From assembly GCA_018400395.1 (NCBI GenBank), contig JAGYMN010000033.1:1-12637 (forward strand): a stretch of DNA of 12,637 nt, written 5' to 3'. Made by a program: the position numbers and the translations under genes. Positions 7,756 to 12,637 of the stretch are shown here, one piece after another (within the stretch, counting starts at the first letter, position 1; each line of letters starts with the position of its first letter). The notes under the pieces were generated by a model. It had not been told where the DNA came from and made no database searches. It saw only the letters and a program-made list of their open reading frames with translations. Origin of the DNA: Actinomycetota bacterium. GTDB taxonomy: Bacteria; Actinomycetota; Humimicrobiia; Humimicrobiales; Humimicrobiaceae.

Positions 7756-7783
7756 TTGATTTTTAATAAAAAGCCTGTATAAT
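7756..7783 (+). promoter_or_regulatory. Second, proximal promoter for the 3D-domain gene
   Basis: TTGATT (7756-7761) and a consensus TATAAT (7778-7783) are 16 bp apart, about 80 bases before the ATG. No palindrome overlaps it, so it could give basal expression independent of the operator upstream. Confidence 0.5.
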
Positions 7784-7865
7784 CCATGACTTTGGTGATT
7801 ATTTATTGAATAAAGTATTTATTAAATAATCAATATTATTGTTTTGCTTATTAAAAAAGGTAGAT

Positions 7866-8375
7866 ATGACAAACAGATACAACATGGTGATCAATATACT
7901 GTTCTGGGTACTTACTGCTGCACTTGTCCTGGCTTCAGTTATGATAGTTCTTACAAAGAATGGACATATAGATTCATTTCTGCTAAGAACCGAAACAGAA
8001 GTCATCGTAGAAAAAGAACCAGTTGTAGTAACAAAAGTAGAAAAAATTAAGGAAGAGACCGAATGGTTCTATTTTATTGCAACAGGCTATAGTGGAAATG
8101 ACCCGGAGCAGGGCACAAACAATACAACGGCTACAGGTAAGCAGATAAAAGAAGGCATGATAGCTGTCGATCCTGACATAATCCCTCTTGGAACAAAAGT
8201 AGAAATAAAGGGTCTGGGTAACTTTATGGCGGAAGATACGGGAGGAAAGATTAAAGGAAACCGTATTGACATATATTTTGATACGACAGAGGAAGCAAAA
8301 AAGTTTGGCCGCAGGATCATATGGGTCAGAGTACCTGACAGTACTATGATAGAACTTGCCCGGGAACTTTTTTGA
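7866..8375 (+). CDS. Membrane-anchored 3D-domain protein, putative peptidoglycan-acting enzyme
   Basis: This is a 169-residue protein. A short cytoplasmic N-terminus is followed by one transmembrane helix (about 8-30), a charged linker rich in Glu, Val and Lys (about 40-66), and a C-terminal 3D domain (about 70-160). The three Asp residues that name the domain are visible: D102 in AVDPDIIPLGT, D124 in AEDTGG and D135 in GNRIDIYF. The fold is the double-psi beta-barrel shared with MltA lytic transglycosylases and with the YocH/YabE/YuiC wall hydrolases, so cleavage of peptidoglycan glycan strands outside the membrane is likely. The ATG at 7866 is chosen over an in-frame TTG at 7839, which has no ribosome site; even so the Shine-Dalgarno sequence is weak (AAAAAGG). 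It is divergent from lexA and shares the palindromic control region, so it may be an SOS gene acting on the wall or on division. Confidence 0.85.
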   Translation: MTNRYNMVINILFWVLTAALVLASVMIVLTKNGHIDSFLLRTETEVIVEKEPVVVTKVEKIKEETEWFYFIATGYSGNDPEQGTNNTTATGKQIKEGMIAVDPDIIPLGTKVEIKGLGNFMAEDTGGKIKGNRIDIYFDTTEEAKKFGRRIIWVRVPDSTMIELARELF

Positions 8376-8415
8376 TAGAGTTCATTATAAATGCTGAATA
8401 AAAAATGATATGCTG

Positions 8416-8781
8416 TTATTCTTTTTTGCTATTATCAGAAATGATCTTTTTTAACATTTCATGAATCATTATAGCCTTTGTATTATTCAACCTGCTTATT
8501 TTAAAAGTATCCTTCCTGCTGCCGACGGTAAGGGTGGATGAAAAAACACCTTTTTTTAAGTCGGCAGATGTGATATACGGATAAGAGGCAATAAATTTCT
8601 TTTCCCTGTTAATATTGGAATAAAAAAAGAAAAAAAGCTTTTTATTTGTGAGTACGATGTAGCCGTCAATGATGTCATCCAGAATGCCCTTCGCATAAAA
8701 AACTGTCTTTTCGTCCCTGTCCATAAATATAAAATAACCGATATCCTGTGCTGTTTTGTCAAAAACTGGAAAATCATTCAT
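8416..8781 (-). CDS. Small PH-like domain protein of unknown role
   Basis: This 121-residue protein has no signal peptide or transmembrane segment. The pattern DGYIVLTNKKLFFFFYSNI, then YPYITSADLKKG, then a strand pair (STLTVGSRKDTFKISRL) and a C-terminal amphipathic helix (NTKAIMIHEMLKKI) resembles bacterial PH-like (bPH/GRAM-type) domains, where a strand-rich barrel is capped by one helix. The family match is from pattern only and no function follows from it. The start is well supported: GGAGG lies seven bases before the ATG. It is a single-gene unit, convergent with the 3D-domain gene (40 bp apart) and divergent from the LCP gene. Confidence 0.7.
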   Translation of the reverse strand: MNDFPVFDKTAQDIGYFIFMDRDEKTVFYAKGILDDIIDGYIVLTNKKLFFFFYSNINREKKFIASYPYITSADLKKGVFSSTLTVGSRKDTFKISRLNNTKAIMIHEMLKKIISDNSKKE

Positions 8782-8821
8782 AAATTCCTCCGGTTAATTA
8801 AAATAATAATGTTAATAATTC

Positions 8822-8846
8822 TAACCTGATTAGATTGGCCAGGGTA
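8822..8846. repeat. Imperfect inverted repeat between divergent genes
   Basis: TAACCTG (8822-8828) and CAGGGTA (8840-8846) form a seven-base inverted repeat with one mismatch around 11 bases. It lies between the PH-like gene and the LCP gene and could be an operator for either. The evidence is weak. Confidence 0.25.
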
Positions 8847-8863
8847 ATTATATAAGATAATAA

Positions 8864-8891
8864 TTGATAAAAAAAGAAATTTGTCTAAAAT
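8864..8891 (+). promoter_or_regulatory. Candidate promoter of the LCP gene
   Basis: TTGATA (8864-8869) and TAAAAT (8886-8891) are 16 bp apart, giving a leader of about 40 bases before the ATG at 8937. Confidence 0.45.
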
Positions 8892-8936
8892 GTTCTATTT
8901 AGTTTGTTTTATAAATCATGCCTGACAGGAAGAATG

Positions 8937-10451
8937 ATGAAGATAAAAAAATATTTACTGTATTTACTTATACTGATAGTAGCCGGGGTAATAATCGTAG
9001 GCATTTTTTATGCGGTAAGAGACCGCCGTGATAATAATATCACAGACGAGGATGCCGCAGGGCCTGTCGAAAGTGTAGACGATGAGAACGAGGAAAATAT
9101 AGAAGAAGACAGCGATGCCCGGGAAGAAGGTATTCACTTAGATAAATCTTCCGGTACCGAGGATGATAATAATGTTGATTATTATAAAAGCAGTTCCACA
9201 GATTTTGAAGACTACGGCTTTATCTTACCGGAAGGCTGGGTTTTATACGAAGAAAATAGTGGAAAGACGGTATTAATCAGGCATACAGGCAATAATGGTT
9301 CTACAGAAGATGTTATGGTAATGGTTGAAGATAAGGGGCAATTTGAATCTCTGGATCCCTCAGATGAAATTATTGATAAATACATGCAAATAAAACAGGA
9401 AAGTGATTTTAACGGGGAAGCAATTGACAGTTTTTATATAAAAATAGGAAAGGTCGAGAATGAAGTAAATGGATATTTTTACAATAGCGGTCTTGGAATA
9501 GATAAAGAAAATGAAGAAAACATTTACAGTGAAATAGATCTTTTTACCTGTCTTACCAGCGGAGAACATGTTTACATTGTCAAATATATGGGCAGCATGG
9601 TAGAAAAGGATGAGGCTGTGAAAACTTTTAGCAGATTTTTATCTGATTTTTTTATAGGTAACACCATAGACGGCAATCTAGAAGCAGATAAAAGCAAATC
9701 TGTAAATATACTTATACTTGGAGTTGACAGTGGTCTTGGGAGGGAATGGAGCAGGGAAAATGCAAGATCAGATATAAATATTATAGTACATATAAATCTT
9801 GAGACATATAAAACTGCAATAATTACAATTCCCAGAGATCTCTGGGTTCCTATAGCCGGTCATTCTGATGGTAAGATAAACGGGGCATATGCTATCGGAG
9901 GGCCCAAAACAGCTGTTGAAACTTTTGAAAATTTTACAGGTCTCGATATCGATAATTATATAATAACAGATTTTGATGGATTCATTCCTCTAATAGACTT
10001 CCTCGGCGGTGTTACTATAGAGGTTACAGAAGACCTGGCAGACGGGTTTTCTAATTGCTATCTAAGCAGGGGGGTTCACCACCTGGATGGAGAGCAGGCA
10101 CTTGCACTATGCAGAAACAGGCACCGCAACGGCGACGGAACCACACCGGGAGGCGCATGGGCGCGTGAAAAGGAGGCTGCTAAAGTAATAAAAGCGCTTT
10201 ATGAACAAAAAACGACTTTTGAAAAAATAATTTCGTTACCCGCTTTTGTCAATTTTCTTTTAAGATATACATGGACAGATATGGATTTTAAGGATGTAGT
10301 CACACTTCTACCTGCTCTGGGGAACATAGAATCAGGTGATATTACCATAAGAGGGGTGCCTTCATATTCTAAAATGATAGGAGAAGCCAGTGCCGTAGTT
10401 CATTATGAAGAGGAGACAAAACTGATGTTTGAAGAGGTAAGCCAGCAGTAA
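8937..10451 (+). CDS. LytR-CpsA-Psr (LCP) family wall-polymer ligase with extra extracellular domain
   Basis: This is a 504-residue, single-pass membrane protein. A Lys-rich N-terminus and one transmembrane helix (about 6-27) precede a very acidic, Asp/Glu-rich linker (about 31-80). An unrecognised alpha/beta domain follows (about 90-245; it starts FILPEGW and resembles PsbP/LpqN-like folds only in outline). The LCP domain spans about 255-425. Its core residues are D264 (ILGVD), R277-S278-D279, R300-D301 (IPRDLWVP) and R393/R395 in ALCRNRH. LCP enzymes transfer lipid-linked glycopolymers to peptidoglycan on the outer face of the membrane. The second arginine motif, usually RxxRQQ, is AREKEA (409-414) here, so the acceptor or substrate may differ. 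AGGA lies 6 bases before the ATG at 8937; the ATG at 8934 is too close to it, and a TTG at 8904 has no ribosome site. No clear terminator separates it from the tRNA unit. Confidence 0.88.
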   Translation: MKIKKYLLYLLILIVAGVIIVGIFYAVRDRRDNNITDEDAAGPVESVDDENEENIEEDSDAREEGIHLDKSSGTEDDNNVDYYKSSSTDFEDYGFILPEGWVLYEENSGKTVLIRHTGNNGSTEDVMVMVEDKGQFESLDPSDEIIDKYMQIKQESDFNGEAIDSFYIKIGKVENEVNGYFYNSGLGIDKENEENIYSEIDLFTCLTSGEHVYIVKYMGSMVEKDEAVKTFSRFLSDFFIGNTIDGNLEADKSKSVNILILGVDSGLGREWSRENARSDINIIVHINLETYKTAIITIPRDLWVPIAGHSDGKINGAYAIGGPKTAVETFENFTGLDIDNYIITDFDGFIPLIDFLGGVTIEVTEDLADGFSNCYLSRGVHHLDGEQALALCRNRHRNGDGTTPGGAWAREKEAAKVIKALYEQKTTFEKIISLPAFVNFLLRYTWTDMDFKDVVTLLPALGNIESGDITIRGVPSYSKMIGEASAVVHYEEETKLMFEEVSQQ

Positions 10452-10489
10452 CTATAATGATCTATTTAAGCTACGGCGAACCAGGGTAA

Positions 10490-10516
10490 GCTGTTTAATC
10501 AGGCAGGCTGTTTAAT
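10490..10516 (+). repeat. Two 10-bp direct repeats before the tRNA promoter
   Basis: GCTGTTTAAT occurs at 10490-10499 and again at 10507-10516, 17 bp apart. The second copy abuts the -35 box. It could be an activator or repressor site, or chance. Confidence 0.4.
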
Positions 10517-10544
10517 TGACTTTTGAATTAGAAGTAGTTAATAT
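10516..10544 (+). promoter_or_regulatory. Promoter of the tRNA-Gly/thrS unit
   Basis: TTGACT (10516-10521) and TAATAT (10539-10544) are spaced by 17 bp, about 40 bases before the tRNA 5' end. This is the best promoter match in the LCP-tRNA gap. No T-box leader is present, so thrS is probably read through from here. Confidence 0.6.
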
Positions 10545-10593
10545 TTGTTTTGCAAAAGATCAAGGATGCAGGTAATTAGTAGTTAATTTCCAT

Positions 10594-10669
10594 GCGGAAG
10601 TAGCTCAGCTGGTAGAGCATCACCTTGCCAAGGTGGGGGTCGCGGGTCCGAGTCCCGTCTTCCGCTCCA
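10594..10669 (+). tRNA. tRNA-Gly, anticodon GCC, CCA encoded
   Basis: This 76-base tRNA has a complete cloverleaf. The acceptor stem is GCGGAAG/CTTCCGC (10594-10600 with 10659-10665), the discriminator is T10666, and CCA is encoded at 10667-10669. The D arm is GCTC/GAGC with GG in the loop. The anticodon stem-loop is TCACC-TTGCCAA-GGTGG and reads glycine GGC/GGU codons. The T arm is GCGGG/CCCGT, closing on a G-T pair. The T loop reads TCCGAGT rather than the usual TTCGAGT, so position 55 is C instead of U. It lies 47 bases before thrS on the same strand. Confidence 0.96.
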
Positions 10670-10716
10670 TTTTATTTTATGGAAGACATTACAGGCAATA
10701 TTTTTTAGGAAAAGAC

Positions 10717-12637
10717 ATGATAAAGATAAGATTTGAAAATCTGGGCGAGACAGAAGTAAAGAAAGGTACTTCCGTAAGAGAAGCTGCCTCAATGATTGAC
10801 AAAAAGTCTGCCAGTAAATCTATTGCAGCTGAATTACTGGAAGATGGAGAAGTCCGCAAAGTTTCGACTGTTGTGGATTTGACTTATGTTCCAGATTCAG
10901 ATATTTATCTCCGGTTAATCTATCCGGAAAATGAAGAAAAGTCTCTCAGCATATTAAACCACAGCACGGCACATGTAATGGCAGCAGCTATAAAAAAGAT
11001 TTATCCGGAAGCAAAATTTGCGATAGGACCATCGATAAAAAATGGTTTTTACTATGATTTTGATTTAGATGCCGGTATCTCTGTGCAGGACCTTGCAGAG
11101 ATTGAAAAACAGATGGAAAAAATAGTTCAGGAGGACCACCCTTTTGAACGTACGGTAGTATCAAAGAAAGATGCTGAAAGAATATTTAGTGAAAATAATT
11201 ATAAACTTGAACTTATTGAAGAAATCCCCGGAGATACTGTGAGTATATATAAGACCGGAGATTTTACAGATCTCTGCAGGGGGCCCCATATCCCTTCGTC
11301 ATCAAGGATAGCAGCTTTTAAACTGCTAAGCATAGCCGGTGCATACTGGAGGGGCGATGAAAACAATATAATGCTGACGCGCATATATGGAACATCTTTC
11401 TTCGGTAAAGAGGATCTCAAACAGTATCTGGATAGGCTGGAAAAAGCAAAAAACAGCGACCACAGGAAAATAGGAAGGGAGCTTGACCTTTTTAGCTTTC
11501 ATGATGAAGCCCCGGGTTTCCCTTTTATCCATCCTAAGGGGATGATTGTAAGGAATATAATTCTAGATTACTGGAAGGAGGAACATGATAAGGAGGACTA
11601 TAAGGAAATAATTACCCCGATGATACTTAGCAGTGAACTGTGGAAGACTTCCGGGCACTGGGATCACTATAAAGAAAATATGTACTTTGTTAAAATAGAT
11701 GATAAGGATTATGCGATTAAGCCTATGAACTGCCCCGGGAATATTATAATCTACAAGAGCAGCCAGCATTCGTACAAAGAATTTCCAATGAAATATGCCG
11801 AACTGGGCCTGGTGCACAGGCATGAAAAATCAGGAGTTCTGCAGGGACTTTTCAGGGTAAGGAATTTTACCCAGGACGACTCTCATATATTCTGCACAGA
11901 AGAGCAATTGCCCGGTCAGCTGGGGGATGTTATAGACCTTGTAGATAGGATGTACCGGGTATTTGGATTTGATAATTATCATGTAGAGCTATCCACGAGA
12001 CCTGAAAAAAGTATTGGATCTATAGATATGTGGAATAGAGCGGAGGCCGTACTTAAAGATGTGGTGGAGAGAAAGAATATAGACTATACAATAAATGAGG
12101 GAGAAGGTGCGTTCTATGGTCCTAAAATAGATTTTCATATAAAGGACTGTCTGGAAAGGACATGGCAGTGCGGGACCATACAGCTTGATTTTGCAATGCC
12201 TGAAAAGTTTGATATTCAATATGCAGGCGAAGATAACAAACGTCACAGACCTGTTATGATACACAGGACTGTTCTGGGCAGCATAGAAAGGTTTATGGGC
12301 ATACTTATTGAGCAGTATGGCGGGAACTTTCCTCCCTGGCTGGCACCAGAGCAGGCAGTAATACTTCCTATTTCTGAAAAATATGAACAGTATTCTGAAA
12401 AGATATTAAAAAAATTAAAGGAAGCAGGTTGCAGGGCGGCCATTGACAGCAGGGTTGAGTCTCTTAATAAAAAAATCAGAAATGCTGAGCTGCAGAAAAT
12501 ACCTTATATGATAGTAATTGGTGAAAAAGAACAGGCTTCCGGAACAATAACTGTAAGGAAGAAATCAGGGGAGCAGCAAAAACAGATAAAACTGGAAGAT
12601 TTTCTTGATATATTTAATAATGTCGTAAAAAACAGAA
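10717..12637 (+). CDS. thrS: Threonyl-tRNA synthetase, 3' end cut by the window edge
   Basis: The frame stays open from ATG 10717 to the edge, giving 640 codons. The E. coli enzyme has 642 residues, so only the last few are likely missing. The order is TGS domain (about 1-62), editing domain with HSTAH (H82, H86) and CRGPH (C187, H191), class II catalytic core, and C-terminal anticodon-binding domain (about 545-640). The active-site zinc ligands are C339 (MNCPG), H390 (TQDDSH) and H516 (MIHR). Motif 2 is around LVHRHEKSG...RVRNFTQDD, and motif 3 is GSIERFMGILIEQ. It charges tRNA-Thr with threonine, and the editing site should remove serine. AGGA is six bases before the ATG. It follows tRNA-Gly by 47 bp and probably shares its promoter. 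Confidence 0.96.
   Translation, partial: MIKIRFENLGETEVKKGTSVREAASMIDKKSASKSIAAELLEDGEVRKVSTVVDLTYVPDSDIYLRLIYPENEEKSLSILNHSTAHVMAAAIKKIYPEAKFAIGPSIKNGFYYDFDLDAGISVQDLAEIEKQMEKIVQEDHPFERTVVSKKDAERIFSENNYKLELIEEIPGDTVSIYKTGDFTDLCRGPHIPSSSRIAAFKLLSIAGAYWRGDENNIMLTRIYGTSFFGKEDLKQYLDRLEKAKNSDHRKIGRELDLFSFHDEAPGFPFIHPKGMIVRNIILDYWKEEHDKEDYKEIITPMILSSELWKTSGHWDHYKENMYFVKIDDKDYAIKPMNCPGNIIIYKSSQHSYKEFPMKYAELGLVHRHEKSGVLQGLFRVRNFTQDDSHIFCTEEQLPGQLGDVIDLVDRMYRVFGFDNYHVELSTRPEKSIGSIDMWNRAEAVLKDVVERKNIDYTINEGEGAFYGPKIDFHIKDCLERTWQCGTIQLDFAMPEKFDIQYAGEDNKRHRPVMIHRTVLGSIERFMGILIEQYGGNFPPWLAPEQAVILPISEKYEQYSEKILKKLKEAGCRAAIDSRVESLNKKIRNAELQKIPYMIVIGEKEQASGTITVRKKSGEQQKQIKLEDFLDIFNNVVKNR

Larger units (their letters stand above)
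7541..7865. other. Divergent control region between lexA and the 3D-domain gene
   Basis: These 325 bases have no gene. They hold the lexA leader, a 30-bp palindrome at the centre of two opposed promoters, and a second promoter nearer the 3D gene. They also hold an AAGGAGGGGG purine run (7671-7680), which looks like a strong Shine-Dalgarno sequence but has no start codon after it. The rest is plain AT-rich DNA. Long T runs (7706-7712, 7747-7754) may curve the DNA. Confidence 0.7.

Noticed and set aside
7671..7790. Possible small gene after the strong AAGGAGGGGG purine run in the lexA upstream region
   Set aside because: No ATG, GTG or TTG follows at a usable distance, and the frames close quickly or lack a start.
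7839..7865. Earlier TTG start for the 3D-domain gene
   Set aside because: No ribosome binding sequence precedes it; the ATG at 7866 is directly before the natural N-terminus and transmembrane helix.
8396..8421. Bidirectional terminator between the 3D gene and the PH-like gene
   Set aside because: GAATAA/TTATTC form only a 6-bp AT-rich stem with a 14-base loop; too weak to support, although a T run follows.
8904..8936. Earlier TTG start for the LCP gene
   Set aside because: It would add ten residues before the Lys-rich membrane-anchor N-terminus and has no Shine-Dalgarno sequence; AGGA is correctly placed for the ATG at 8937.
10670..10716. T-box riboswitch before thrS
   Set aside because: The gap is only 47 bases and is preceded by a tRNA gene; no Stem I, T-box sequence or terminator is present.
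1..12637. Mobile elements, CRISPR arrays or phage genes
   Set aside because: No regularly spaced repeats, transposase or integrase motifs, or terminal inverted repeats were seen; the tRNA-Gly 3' end is not repeated elsewhere in the window as an attachment site.

Overview
The window is about 12.6 kb of AT-rich bacterial chromosome with frequent ATA, AGA and AGG codons. It carries eight complete protein genes, one gene cut by the right edge and one tRNA. An LCP-family cell-wall protein and a membrane-anchored 3D-domain wall protein point to a monoderm (Gram-positive-type) lineage. A deep Bacillota or low-GC Actinomycetota-like bacterium would fit, but the sequence does not settle it. I saw no transposase, integrase, CRISPR array or phage gene.

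Layout. (1) 76-1578 (+): a PAS-GGDEF-HD-GYP signalling protein whose two cyclic-di-GMP domains both have altered signature residues. (2) 1590-7540 (-): a tight gene run read leftward in the order lexA, dnaE-type polymerase, dinB (Pol IV), then a Nit2-like omega-amidase. dnaE and dinB overlap by 13 bp and the other gaps are 35 and 43 bp. (3) 7541-7865: a 325-bp divergent control region. It holds a 30-bp palindrome that covers the -10 boxes of two back-to-back promoters, and is the likely LexA operator. (4) 7866-8375 (+): a small membrane-anchored 3D-domain protein, divergent from lexA. (5) 8416-8781 (-): a 121-residue PH-like protein. (6) 8937-10451 (+): an LCP-family protein with an extra extracellular domain. 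(7) 10594-10669 (+): tRNA-Gly(GCC), with a good promoter upstream. (8) 10717-end (+): threonyl-tRNA synthetase, open at the window edge.

How the genes may work together. The centre reads as a compact SOS module. LexA would repress itself, a DnaE2/ImuC-like polymerase and a Y-family polymerase. From the same operator it could also repress a divergent wall-acting membrane protein. In several Gram-positive lineages the gene beside or divergent from lexA is an SOS cell-division inhibitor (YneA in Bacillus, DivS in Corynebacterium, ChiZ in Mycobacterium). The 3D protein sits in that position with a different domain, so it is the most interesting candidate here. The operator does not look like the classic GAAC-N4-GTTC type, and the LexA recognition helix also looks divergent. 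The right part is housekeeping: envelope maturation (LCP) followed by a tRNA-Gly/thrS translation unit. All functional statements are from reading the sequence; no database search was possible.
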